From assembly GCA_964470025.1 (NCBI GenBank), contig CAYXZR010000002.1, positions 8,603-72,602 on the forward strand: a stretch of DNA of 64,000 nucleotides, in the 5' to 3' direction. Positions 1 to 8,754 of this stretch are shown one piece after another; position 1 is the first letter of the stretch, and each line of letters begins with the position of its first letter. The position numbers were made by a program, and so were the translations under genes. This DNA comes from CAYXZR01 sp964470025. GTDB taxonomy: Bacteria; Patescibacteriota; Patescibacteriia; Buchananbacterales; UBA6539. The notes beneath the pieces are model-generated. The model saw nothing but the letters and a program-made list of their open reading frames with translations. It did not search any database and was not told where the DNA came from.

Positions 1-2
1 TC

Positions 3-683
3 AATACCGTTACTCCAGTAAGTTTTCTTGAACGTATGACTCAATACAAAGATAAAGCTGCGCAGCAAGTACAAAACATCAACATGGGACTTTTTGATTA
101 CCCAGTACTACAAGCAGCTGACATTCTGATGTATCACCCAACTGCTATTCCAGTTGGCAAAGACCAAGATCAACATCTAGAACTCACTCGAGAAATTGCT
201 CGATTCTACAATAATAAGTTTGGTAATACATTCAAAGAACCACAAACACTTCATACTGAAACTTCAAAAATCATGAGCATCTTAGAACCAGAAAAAAAGA
301 TGTCAAAAAGTCTTGGCGACAACCACTGCGTATACCTCGACGATGATGAAAAAATAATTAGTAAAAAACTATCTAAGGCTCCAACCGACAGCGGCGACGC
401 CTCATCTAAAGGCGGAAAAAATCTACTTGCACTACTTAAGCTTTTTAACGCGGAAGCATACAAGCAATTTAACAAAGATGCTAAACATGGCTCGCTGCGT
501 TACGGCGATCTCAAAAAACAATTAGCAAATGACATTGCGCAACACTTCGCTGAATTTCAAGACAAACTAAAAAATATCTCCGACAAACAAGCACTTAATA
601 CCTTTATCACTGGCTCAGAAAAAGCACGCGTAGTTGCTGAAAAGACCATGGAAAAAGTCCGCAAGCAAATTGGTATACGATAA
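3..683 (+). CDS. trpS: Tryptophanyl-tRNA synthetase, C-terminal part (5' truncated by window edge)
   Basis: This class I synthetase charges tRNA-Trp in the cytoplasm. The frame is already open at base 3, reading N-T-V-T-P-V-S-F before the first internal ATG at 36, so the real start lies outside the window. The class I KMSKS signature is visible (KKMSKSLGDN), preceded by the family segment PVGKDQDQHLELTREIA. The Rossmann HIGH motif would be upstream and is not visible. The gene ends in TAA two bases before the next start at 686, so it is probably co-transcribed with the methyltransferase. Identity is secure; only the N-terminal length is unknown. Confidence 0.95.
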   Translation, partial: NTVTPVSFLERMTQYKDKAAQQVQNINMGLFDYPVLQAADILMYHPTAIPVGKDQDQHLELTREIARFYNNKFGNTFKEPQTLHTETSKIMSILEPEKKMSKSLGDNHCVYLDDDEKIISKKLSKAPTDSGDASSKGGKNLLALLKLFNAEAYKQFNKDAKHGSLRYGDLKKQLANDIAQHFAEFQDKLKNISDKQALNTFITGSEKARVVAEKTMEKVRKQIGIR

Positions 684-685
684 CT

Positions 686-1237
686 ATGGAGGCTATCCTC
701 ATACTTCTCTACCTTCTAACTGGCCTGGCAATTCTTGCTGGGCTATTTGTTGGCGCCAGTGCGCTAGCATTTTTCTTTGTTCGCGTACCATTTGCCAGTA
801 CACCAGCAAAATGCAAAGAAATTATCATCAAAGAATTTAATCTCAAACCAGGAAACATCTTTTATGATCTTGGTGCTGGCGATGCACGCTTTATGATTGA
901 AGCTGAAAAATACGGCGCCAAAGCTACTGGCTTTGAAGTAGCTGCATGGGCGTATTTCAGAGCAAAACTAAATCTTTTAAAAAACAAATCTCAAGCTCAA
1001 CTATACTTTAAAAACTTTTACTCTCATAACCTCTCTAGTGCTGATGCAGTATTTTGCTTTTTGATTGACTCTGTGATGTCAAAAGTTGAAAAAAAATTAC
1101 TCACTGAGCTCAAACCAGGCACACCTGTAATCTCCTATGGCTTCAAAATGCCAACCTGGCAACCAGAACGCATTATTGAAATTCCACTCAAAAAACGCCA
1201 TGGCAAAGCATATCTATATATCACGCCTGGACAATAA
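686..1237 (+). CDS. Membrane-anchored class I SAM methyltransferase, FAM173-like
   Basis: A 183-residue protein with one N-terminal membrane helix (about residues 3-33) followed by a compact Rossmann methyltransferase. Motif I reads YDLGAGDARFMIEA, followed by a Gly-x-Glu acidic end of strand 2 (TGFEV). One TM helix plus a short core, and segments such as GFEVAAWAYFRAKLN and MPTWQPERI, recall the FAM173 family, whose mitochondrial members methylate a lysine of the ATP synthase c-ring. That similarity is from memory and the substrate here is inference. It starts two bases after trpS. It could instead modify another membrane or ribosomal protein. Confidence 0.75.
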   Translation: MEAILILLYLLTGLAILAGLFVGASALAFFFVRVPFASTPAKCKEIIIKEFNLKPGNIFYDLGAGDARFMIEAEKYGAKATGFEVAAWAYFRAKLNLLKNKSQAQLYFKNFYSHNLSSADAVFCFLIDSVMSKVEKKLLTELKPGTPVISYGFKMPTWQPERIIEIPLKKRHGKAYLYITPGQ

Positions 1238-1301
1238 ACTAGTATTATTGTAAGGTAGGCGCACAAACACGAACATTCACAACTCAAAGAAAGGCTTTAT
1301 C

Positions 1302-2120
1302 ATGAGTATCTTCAATTACTCCCTAGCAGCCATTTCCATAGCTGTTATCATCTATGGATTGATGACTGTGTATGTCATTATGGCACAGCCAAGTAAAGAA
1401 TCATTTCTGTACAAAACCACTGCGTGGGTTACTATTGTCATATGTAGTACAATTTCATTTGCATTTTTTAGAATAATGCATCGAACAACTCTCAGAGGAA
1501 ACATCAAAGAAGCTCGACAAGCACACAAACAAGGTAAGTTGGTTATTTGCTGCAATCATCTTTCGGCATGGGACAATTTTTGCCTCGCTACGGCCCTTGG
1601 CTATCCCTGGTTCATCTTTCACCCTTCACGAGTGCCGATAAACTCACCAAAATTCAGACGAGAGATCACAAAAAAAAGCATCCAGCAAAGGATACTTGAA
1701 CTATTAAACTGCGTATTCATAAACCCAAAAGCTAGCGCCTCTTGGTTTAACGAAGTAACAAAAAGACTAGCTGAAAATAATCATCAGGTAATAGTTCTCG
1801 GTGAAGGAACCAGAGCTGCTGGTGACAAGAGCGTGCTACAAAGATGGCAACCCGGCGCTGCTAAGCTGGTTGCTGACGCACAAGCGACATGGATACCGGT
1901 TGGAATACGAGGCATGGAAAACATATTACCAGTTGGTTCAAAAATCCCAAAACTTATCGGTAAAAGAGTATGCATCTATTTTGGAGAACCAGTACAATTC
2001 AATCCAGCCATGACAGTATCTGAAATTCAAGCCGCTCAAGCAGAACAAGTTCAATTTCAACTCCGACTAGCAAGCACCTTACTTGCACACTACCAACAGA
2101 TAAAAGCACTTTGGTCATGA
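1302..2120 (+). CDS. Lysophospholipid acyltransferase family protein (PlsC-like)
   Basis: Predicted 1-acyl-glycerol-3-phosphate type acyltransferase acting at the inner membrane in phospholipid synthesis. An N-terminal hydrophobic helix (residues about 5-28) and a second segment near 42-58 anchor it. The catalytic HX4D motif is NHLSAWD and the substrate-binding block is GEGTR, both in the expected order. At 272 residues it is of normal family length. AAAGG precedes the ATG by 9 nt. The stop TGA is shared with the stem of the following terminator. The acyl donor and acceptor cannot be read from sequence; other members transfer acyl groups to different lysolipids. Confidence 0.88.
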   Translation: MSIFNYSLAAISIAVIIYGLMTVYVIMAQPSKESFLYKTTAWVTIVICSTISFAFFRIMHRTTLRGNIKEARQAHKQGKLVICCNHLSAWDNFCLATALGYPWFIFHPSRVPINSPKFRREITKKSIQQRILELLNCVFINPKASASWFNEVTKRLAENNHQVIVLGEGTRAAGDKSVLQRWQPGAAKLVADAQATWIPVGIRGMENILPVGSKIPKLIGKRVCIYFGEPVQFNPAMTVSEIQAAQAEQVQFQLRLASTLLAHYQQIKALWS

Positions 2121-2139
2121 CCGCGTATGCGGTCTTTTT
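2119..2139 (+). terminator. Rho-independent terminator after plsC-like gene
   Basis: Perfect 6-bp stem GACCGC / GCGGTC with a GTAT tetraloop and a run of five T. The stem begins inside the TGA stop codon. The murL-murD gene converges on it and ends at 2142. Confidence 0.9.
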
Positions 2140-2141
2140 AT

Positions 2142-4640
2142 TTACGCTAATTTTTTAATATACTTCACAAACTGCTCACCTTTTTCTTCATAGTCTTTCC
2201 ATACCCCAAAACTTGGTGAAGCAGTTGAAAGCAGACATATTTCTCCAGAAGAAGTATATTTATATGCAAAAGCAACAGCCTTTTGCATACTACGAGTTTT
2301 CAATACCTTAAACTCCTTTGTTTGAGACAAAATCTTACTACCACTATTAGGAAATAGTACTACATTTTTTACTCCATATTTTTTAAGCATCTTACGCAGC
2401 ACAGTAAAGTCATACCCTCTATCTTTTCCGCCAAGAAAAATAGTCTCTACTTTTTTTAAAGCATCAAGTGCTGCCAGCGTTGACTCTGGAGTAGTCGATA
2501 TCGCATCATCATAGAATGTAATGCCTCTAAAAGTCCCGATTTTTTCTAACCTGTGCGGCAAAGGCCGAAACTTCTTTAATACTTTTTTAATCACACTATC
2601 AGAGACATTATATAATCGTGCCACAGCAACCGCCGCGCGAATATTTGACTCGTTTTGCTTTCCAAGCAACTCAGAAGCAACTTCAGGAACTAACACTGAC
2701 TGAAAATCAATTTCATGAGAGACAGATTCTTTTGCCCATTTTTTTAGTTGCACATCTTTACCATTAAACACAAAAAAATTATTACATGACTGGTGTGCTA
2801 TAATTGACCGCTTTGCCTGCCAATACTGCTCCAGACCACCATGATAGTCCATATGATCAGCCATAAGGTTAGTCACAACCGCAACTGTAGGCGAATATCG
2901 TAAATCATCAAGTAAATAACTTGAGAGCTCAACCACAAAAATAGTGTCTTTTGAAGCCGCTCTTTTCACATGATTTACTAACGGGTCACCAATATTTCCA
3001 GCAAGCACTACCCGCTTCCCTGCTCGCTTTAAAAATTCATAAATTAAAGATGAAGTAGTGCTTTTTCCTTTTGTTCCCGTTATACCAATAACGTCATTTG
3101 TTACATTTGAGAAAAAAACATCAGTACTTGTCGTATATAGACGCTTTAACTTTTCTTTTGGCACACCTGGTGATTTTATTAGCACATCATAAGCAGTCTG
3201 CTGCTGTAAATACTTAGGATCTTGCTGTTGATCAAGAATTCCCACCTCAAGCTTTGGATATTGAGTTTTCATAAACGCATGCATAGCCTGTCCCTCACGA
3301 CCATATCCAACAATTCCAACTGACTTCATCCCGCAAAAAATAAATGGGGCAGGAACTGTAGCTACCTGCTGCACATCCATAGCTTCATCAATAAGTTGCT
3401 GCGGTTTCTTAATCCAATTTGAAAATTCTTTAACCACGCGAGAATCAGCATACTTTTTCTTAATTAAGTGCAAGGCGGCTTGAGACTCTTCAAAACGCCC
3501 AACGCATTCTAGTGGCTTCTGGTTACCAAAACCTAAAAGATCTTTATATGTTTTTAATAATGAGATGTCATCAAGTAAATTTTTACCAAACATCTTCAAT
3601 AATTTTTGCTTTGAAATAAATGGTGCCAAAATCAAAAACACAAATGCACATTTCGGACATGAACAGCACCATAGCGAATCAGGACGCTTCTTGTGTATAG
3701 TAAAAGCACGATTACAACTCGTAAACGTCTGAAAAAAGTCTTGGTAAGTAGAAAACTCTTTTGCAATGCGCAATTCATGAAATGATCGCAGAAGAGAAAA
3801 GTAATAAATATCTGGCGTAATAGTAGTGCGAACATATTCTTGAAAAAGCTGTTCAAATTCGAGACTCTTACTCCACTGATGATTAATCTCAAAACCCTTA
3901 TACCTACGATTACCATAGCTGGCACTATACTCATTACCAACCACTACATAACGATAGTTATATAAAGCAGCTGTAAAAACTGACAAAAAAGCAACAATAG
4001 CAGAAATCGGCACATGACCATTATACGCTCCGCGATATTCTTTAAATAATGCCGGATCAATAGCTCGCTCAATAGCAACCTTCTTAGCACCAATCTGCTG
4101 AATCACCCTATCAACGACCGGGGATGATTTCTGCGTAGCAACATACAACGCATCAAAATACTTACCATCTTTTTGTAATAACTTAGCAGCAACAATAGAA
4201 TCCTTGCCACCACCAATACCCAAAAGTGAGCGATCTTCTCGCATAAAAGAATGCGGATTGTGACTATTTTTTTTCTTGCCTTTAAATTCAACTAGTTGAT
4301 AGGGGTCAAGTTTATTGGTAAAGCAAAACTCTCCCAACCCTTTGCGGTACACTGTAGTCCAAAAATAAGCTTGTTCAACACTCAGCTCATATGGATGCTT
4401 CACTCTCTTTGGGCAAAATAGTTTGTAATAGCTAATACCAAGCATCAAGTGCAAAGATTGTAATATATTTTTTACTACATCACCTGGGACCTCATCTCTA
4501 GTAACAGCCTTTGGTAATGTAAGCACTTCCTTAAATCTCAGCTCTTTTTGGTCACGAAAAACATAGCGATAGCGAAAAATCACTTGCCGCTTTTCAGGCT
4601 GATAACTATAGGTTGTGTACTCGAAATATAATGGCTTCAT
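2142..4640 (-). CDS. murL-murD: Fused MurL epimerase / MurD ligase (UDP-MurNAc-L-Ala-D-Glu formation)
   Basis: An 832-residue fusion. Residues about 1-385 match MurL, the UDP-MurNAc-L-Ala-L-Glu epimerase: GGGKDS at 143-148, NGHVPISAI, NEYSASYGN, NHQWSKSLEFE and the cysteine block WCCSCPKCAFVF. Residues about 437-832 are a Mur ligase of the MurD type: dinucleotide-fold start VGIVGYGREG, ATP loop GTKGKSTT at 522-529, NLMADHMDYHGG, RPLPHRLE and FLGGKDRGYDF. In the known MurL route, L-Glu is added to UDP-MurNAc-L-Ala and then epimerised, bypassing glutamate racemase. A single chain with both activities implies direct hand-over. It is a single-gene unit with its own promoter and ends convergent with plsC. 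Confidence 0.9.
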   Translation of the reverse strand: MKPLYFEYTTYSYQPEKRQVIFRYRYVFRDQKELRFKEVLTLPKAVTRDEVPGDVVKNILQSLHLMLGISYYKLFCPKRVKHPYELSVEQAYFWTTVYRKGLGEFCFTNKLDPYQLVEFKGKKKNSHNPHSFMREDRSLLGIGGGKDSIVAAKLLQKDGKYFDALYVATQKSSPVVDRVIQQIGAKKVAIERAIDPALFKEYRGAYNGHVPISAIVAFLSVFTAALYNYRYVVVGNEYSASYGNRRYKGFEINHQWSKSLEFEQLFQEYVRTTITPDIYYFSLLRSFHELRIAKEFSTYQDFFQTFTSCNRAFTIHKKRPDSLWCCSCPKCAFVFLILAPFISKQKLLKMFGKNLLDDISLLKTYKDLLGFGNQKPLECVGRFEESQAALHLIKKKYADSRVVKEFSNWIKKPQQLIDEAMDVQQVATVPAPFIFCGMKSVGIVGYGREGQAMHAFMKTQYPKLEVGILDQQQDPKYLQQQTAYDVLIKSPGVPKEKLKRLYTTSTDVFFSNVTNDVIGITGTKGKSTTSSLIYEFLKRAGKRVVLAGNIGDPLVNHVKRAASKDTIFVVELSSYLLDDLRYSPTVAVVTNLMADHMDYHGGLEQYWQAKRSIIAHQSCNNFFVFNGKDVQLKKWAKESVSHEIDFQSVLVPEVASELLGKQNESNIRAAVAVARLYNVSDSVIKKVLKKFRPLPHRLEKIGTFRGITFYDDAISTTPESTLAALDALKKVETIFLGGKDRGYDFTVLRKMLKKYGVKNVVLFPNSGSKILSQTKEFKVLKTRSMQKAVAFAYKYTSSGEICLLSTASPSFGVWKDYEEKGEQFVKYIKKLA

Positions 4641-4647
4641 ATATCAA

Positions 4648-4656
4648 AGTATAGCA
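4648..4656 (-). promoter_or_regulatory. Extended -10 promoter of murL-murD
   Basis: On the minus strand TGC-TATACT ends 7 nt before the ATG at 4640, with no obvious -35 hexamer and no Shine-Dalgarno site. A start point at the usual distance would coincide with the ATG, implying a leaderless mRNA. Confidence 0.65.
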
Positions 4657-4665
4657 TACATAGAT

Positions 4666-4691
4666 AAAAGGCTACCTAATAGTAGCCTTTT
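4666..4691 (-). terminator. Terminator of the slipin operon
   Basis: Ten-bp inverted repeat AAAAGGCTAC / GTAGCCTTTT with a 6-nt loop, lying just downstream of the slipin stop (4713). The U-tract on the minus strand is four T long. Confidence 0.75.
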
Positions 4692-4712
4692 AAATTTCAA
4701 CTGTAAACTATA

Positions 4713-5424
4713 CTACTTTTTTCCCATTCCTTCAAATGCTCGCAGTACCTCCAACGGCATAGCAAAAATAACGGTATTAGACTGATCAGAAGAGAGATCA
4801 TTAATTGATTGCAGCGTACGTAGGTGCAATGCTCCTGGAATTGAATTTAAAGTTGATGCTGCCTGAGCCATATTCTGAGCTGCAGCCACCTCTCCTTCTG
4901 CCTTGATAATAACTGCTCGCTTTTCACGTTCAGCTTCTGCTTGCTTTGCAATAGTTCGCTTCATTTCTTCTGGAAGAGTAATATCTTTAAGCTCAACATT
5001 AATCACCTTGATACCCCATGGATCTGACGCTGCATCNNNNNNNNNNAAGTAGCTCATCAAGACTCACTTCACCGGAAGTGTTTCTCATTGTTGTTTGTGC
5101 TAACTGAGAAATTGCATAATTATATCGCTCTACCTCAATTACCGCTTTAGCTGCATCAGCTACTTTATAATAAATCACGGCGTTAATTCGAACAGAAATA
5201 TTATCCTTTGTAATTGCCTCTTGATCTGGAACATCAACTGCTTTTACACGGATATCAACTTTCTTCATAGATTGAATAATTGGAAACACTAGTCTCCATC
5301 CCGGCTGCATGGTCTTTGTATATCGACCAAGCATAAATTTTACTCCTCGCTCATACTGATTAATTTGACGAATTGAAGTGATGATAATAACTAGCACCAC
5401 AACAATAATACTCCAAAACTCCAT
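4713..5424 (-). CDS. Slipin / SPFH (band 7) membrane protein, interrupted by a 10-N gap
   Basis: One N-terminal membrane helix (MEFWSIIVVV...) then the SPFH core (QYERGVKFMLGRY, DVRVKAVDVPDQEAITKDNISV) and the family block DPWGIKVINVELKDI followed by an alanine/glutamate-rich coiled coil. The two halves lie in different frames around N's at 5037-5046. Flanking codons (…DELL | DAASDPWG…) show that about 14 slipin residues are missing, so the gap is really about 42 bases. The frame requires a true length divisible by 3, which fits. Slipins scaffold membrane microdomains and often pair with NfeD; none is seen here. Last gene of the operon starting at 8752. Stop is TAG. Confidence 0.88.
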
Positions 5425-5437
5425 AGTATTAAAATTA

Positions 5438-6688
5438 TTAATTATCTGAAGAAGTAGTTGTACTATTCTCCAATAACGAAGGATCAATTAGTGAGTTAAT
5501 CTCAGCTGCGATAAAATCCATTCGTTGCTGCAACAACTGAAAACACCTTTCAGAAGATCTGCCTAACTCCTGACAACTAAATAAAAATCCAGTCTGATAT
5601 CCTGACAAAAAAGATTCATTATCTACAAATCCTATAATCTCTACATTCTCCGCGTTATCATCGTAGGAATCATCAGATGCCTGAGAATCGCCGAGCAAAA
5701 ATCCACGAATGTATAATTCTTTATCGGTGACTTCCGGAAATGACTCTTGTGTCTGATAAAATAACGCTTCTGCAACTATATAGTCTTTGTTAAATAAAAA
5801 TGACTGCGATAAAGCAACAATCATAGCAAGTGCTACCAGAAACACTGATAAAAACAAAAAGAGCAACTTCTGCAGCAATGGCATATTGCCTCTCATTAAT
5901 CCTTCTGATTTTACTACTGTTAACTCTTGATACACCAAATGCAGGTATAGTAAGAACCAAGGCGCAATAACTACAGACGCTAGATTAGTAATGTATACTC
6001 CTCCTGGAATCAAATATAATATTCCAGAAAAAATCAAACTAGCTAGAAAAAATACGACCGCAAAAACTAAAAGCTTTGACCATACAGTCCACCACCATCC
6101 TCTCACGAGCGCCAAACTCTTTTTCATTGATGCAATAGGTCCCAATCCTTCAACCACAAACGTATAACTACTAAGTGAAAAGTAAACCGCAAAAACTATA
6201 GTTGGGAAGAAAATAAATGGAATAGAGAAAGCAATCATTTCTTGCTGAGCACCAAGCAATAACCCCAGAAAAACAAAAAGGTAATAAATTCCAAAACTAA
6301 TTAATACAAAAAACATTCCTTGAAATACCTGCAAGCCAATAAACGCGCCAAAACGCTTTGCTGCTGTCATTAAAATACCCAGTAATGTATCAAACGCACC
6401 AATGACTGCATATAGTACACACAACAAACCGAATAAAGAAATCAGTGAAGTAACAATAAACATCAGCACTACACCAACAGCAACCAAGGGTGATGCCTTA
6501 ACTAAATCATAATTGCCTGAGAAAAATTGATTAAAGGTTGCTCCAAAAAAATAATCAAATAAAAGTCCCGGCAAGACAATGATAAATCCAAGAACAATAA
6601 ACTCTAGCCAGTGCTGTACAAACAACTGCCAAGATTTTTTAAGTAGTGCCAGTCCTCCTGAAAGAGATTTCTGTTTTATTTCCGACAT
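5438..6688 (-). CDS. Polytopic membrane protein, glycerophosphodiesterase-membrane-domain-like
   Basis: A 416-residue protein with about seven hydrophobic segments between residues 20 and 300, containing repeated long Phe/Leu/Val helices and a conserved-looking linker (GLGPIASMKKSLALVRGWWW) typical of the GPDPase membrane-domain/DUF7544-like group. The C-terminal ~110 residues are acidic and soluble. No catalytic motif was found. It starts 5 bases after the phosphohexomutase stop and is followed by the slipin after 13 bases, so all three are likely one transcript. Function unknown. Confidence 0.75.
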   Translation of the reverse strand: MSEIKQKSLSGGLALLKKSWQLFVQHWLEFIVLGFIIVLPGLLFDYFFGATFNQFFSGNYDLVKASPLVAVGVVLMFIVTSLISLFGLLCVLYAVIGAFDTLLGILMTAAKRFGAFIGLQVFQGMFFVLISFGIYYLFVFLGLLLGAQQEMIAFSIPFIFFPTIVFAVYFSLSSYTFVVEGLGPIASMKKSLALVRGWWWTVWSKLLVFAVVFFLASLIFSGILYLIPGGVYITNLASVVIAPWFLLYLHLVYQELTVVKSEGLMRGNMPLLQKLLFLFLSVFLVALAMIVALSQSFLFNKDYIVAEALFYQTQESFPEVTDKELYIRGFLLGDSQASDDSYDDNAENVEIIGFVDNESFLSGYQTGFLFSCQELGRSSERCFQLLQQRMDFIAAEINSLIDPSLLENSTTTSSDN

Positions 6689-6693
6689 GATTT

Positions 6694-8025
6694 TTAGAGA
6701 TTAGTAATAAATTGTTTTAACTCTGCAACTTTTTCTTCAAGCAACTCTTGCGTGTCAGCTTCAATATTGGTTCGAAGGTATGGTTCAGTATTTGATGGTC
6801 GAACATTAAACCACCAGGCATCATACTCAACTGTAAGACCATCAAGCTCATCCTGCTTCCCATCTGAATAACGCTCCTTAATTGCTGCGACTGCTCCTAG
6901 ACGATCTTCAATCTCCACATTAATCTCTTCTGCCTTATGATACTTCTTAAACTCCTGCACAATTTCAGAAAGCTGACGACCATCTTTAGAAATTAATTCT
7001 AACATTATCAGTAATGCAATAAAACCTGAATCAGCGTATCCATTGTCACGGAAAGAATAATGAGCTGAGAGTTCGCCACCCATAATGCCATTGTTCTCGC
7101 GCATGCCACGAGCTACATTAACAAATCCAACCTTAGTTCGAATAGGCACTCCGCCCCACTCTGAAATTTTTTCTGGCACAACTTTTGAGCAAATCACATT
7201 ATACGCCACCCCCGAGCCTGGTTCTCTTTGTAAAAATTCTTTTGCAAGTACCAGAAGTGTTAAGTCTGCCAAAATAAACTCTCCTTGTTCATCTATAAAA
7301 AACAACCGATCAGTATCTCCATCAAAAATCACACCACAGTCAGCTTGATGCTCAACTACTGCCTCTTTAGCCATTTTTTGACTCTCTGGCAACAACGGAT
7401 TTGATGGATGTGCCGGAAAATTCCCATCAAGTTTAAAGTTAAGCGGGATGATATTAACTGGCAAATGCTTTTCAAGCAGAGGGATAACATTAGTCGCCAT
7501 GCCATTGCCAGCATCGACTACCACCTTCAGCGGCTTAATTGCCGTAAGGTCAGCAAAACCAAGTAGGTGTTCGATAAATTCAGTATACACATTCTTCTCA
7601 GACACCACGCCTCGCTCTTTAGCAGTAGACTCATTCTGGAGCGCAATAACATCATCATACAAAGACTCACCAGGAATCATGTTCATGTCGCCATCTGCCA
7701 TTTTAAAGCCATTATACTCTTTAGGATTATGTGAAGCAGTTACCATCGCAGCACCTTTGTAGCCCAAAGAGTGAACACAAAAATAAACCGCATCAATAGG
7801 CACTAAGCCAATATCGACCACATTTACACCCTCATCAAGAATTCCTCGAACAAACTCTGCCTTCAAGGCTTCACCTGACAACCGCATATCACGCCCTACA
7901 ACCACCTCATCAACACCCAATCTCCGAGCAAATGCACGACCAATCAAATATGCAACATCCTCATTAAGATCTGCGGGATAAATACCTCGAACATCGTATG
8001 ATTTAAAAATAGATGAATTCACCAT
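6694..8025 (-). CDS. Phosphomannomutase / phosphoglucomutase
   Basis: Alpha-D-phosphohexomutase of 443 residues, interconverting hexose 1- and 6-phosphates for sugar nucleotides and glycan synthesis. All four domain signatures are visible: N-terminal YDVRGIYP; the phosphoserine loop TASHNPKEYNGFKM; the Mg site DGDTDR; the sugar loop GGELSAHYSFRD; and the phosphate-binding RPSNTEPYLR. Serine in the active loop is intact. Family members of this sequence type (ManB/AlgC) often accept both mannose and glucose; the preference here cannot be read. It lies 22 bases after the Trm9-like gene and 5 bases before the membrane protein. Confidence 0.93.
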   Translation of the reverse strand: MVNSSIFKSYDVRGIYPADLNEDVAYLIGRAFARRLGVDEVVVGRDMRLSGEALKAEFVRGILDEGVNVVDIGLVPIDAVYFCVHSLGYKGAAMVTASHNPKEYNGFKMADGDMNMIPGESLYDDVIALQNESTAKERGVVSEKNVYTEFIEHLLGFADLTAIKPLKVVVDAGNGMATNVIPLLEKHLPVNIIPLNFKLDGNFPAHPSNPLLPESQKMAKEAVVEHQADCGVIFDGDTDRLFFIDEQGEFILADLTLLVLAKEFLQREPGSGVAYNVICSKVVPEKISEWGGVPIRTKVGFVNVARGMRENNGIMGGELSAHYSFRDNGYADSGFIALLIMLELISKDGRQLSEIVQEFKKYHKAEEINVEIEDRLGAVAAIKERYSDGKQDELDGLTVEYDAWWFNVRPSNTEPYLRTNIEADTQELLEEKVAELKQFITNL

Positions 8026-8047
8026 TGTAGCAATATTTTTAACTAAT

Positions 8048-8752
8048 CTAAGTGCCTTTATTGTACCGTTTTTGAGCGATTGTCACAAGATTCGAGTATC
8101 CTCTTTTTGACACCTTTTGTACACGCTGAGTAACTGCTTCAAAGCCAGTTGATGCAAGCAAAGTAGCCAAACCTGACTGAGAAAATAAATGAACATAGCG
8201 CTGCTGTTGATCTTGCCATGGTACAAAAATATCTCCAACATCATAACGAGAAGAAAATATCGCCCGAGGCAATCCAAGTATCATCTTCTGTAAAAAATTT
8301 TTAGAAGAATAGTGCCAATTAGTCATAAATACTGTTCCGCCCGGCTTTAAGATACGACACATCTCAGCAAGCGCCTGCTTTCGATACGCTCTTGAAGGAA
8401 CGTGGTGCAAAGCAGCAATACAAATAACCACATCAGCAACCTCATCATCAAGCGGCAATGAACGCATATCGCCAACAACAAATGAATGCTTCGGATGTTG
8501 CTTTTCTGCAATACGCAACAGCTCAATACTATTATCAATTCCTATGTACGATACCTTGACAAAATCAAACAATTTCAGTAATCTTGCGTTACCGCAACCA
8601 ACATCAACTACTGTATTTCCGTCAGTTACATGCTCTAAAATATGCTCTAAACCTGGCCAGAGATGTTGCCGAGTTGCATCCCATTGAGAAGCAATTTGAT
8701 CATAATTGTTTTTTGTTTGCTCAACTATTTTCTGAGCTTCACTTATTTTCAT
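8048..8752 (-). CDS. Trm9/ALKBH8-like tRNA wobble-uridine methyltransferase
   Basis: Class I SAM methyltransferase with Trm9-type landmarks: YDQIASQWDATRQHLWP at the N-terminus (yeast Trm9 has a similar Y-x2-IA...TR..WP), motif I VVDVGCGNARLL, IAALHHVPSRAYR, and the late pair VPW...QRYVHLFSQSGL that parallels VPW...RYYHVFREGEL in ALKBH8/Trm9. Eukaryotic Trm9 methylates cm5U34, the product of Elongator. Elp3 is the divergent neighbour, with start codons only 2 bases apart, which supports a shared pathway. A longer start at 8776 would overlap elp3 and is disfavoured. No Trm112-like partner is certain. Generic methyltransferases remain an alternative. Stop is TAG. Confidence 0.75.
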   Translation of the reverse strand: MKISEAQKIVEQTKNNYDQIASQWDATRQHLWPGLEHILEHVTDGNTVVDVGCGNARLLKLFDFVKVSYIGIDNSIELLRIAEKQHPKHSFVVGDMRSLPLDDEVADVVICIAALHHVPSRAYRKQALAEMCRILKPGGTVFMTNWHYSSKNFLQKMILGLPRAIFSSRYDVGDIFVPWQDQQQRYVHLFSQSGLATLLASTGFEAVTQRVQKVSKRGYSNLVTIAQKRYNKGT

Positions 8753-8754
8753 AC

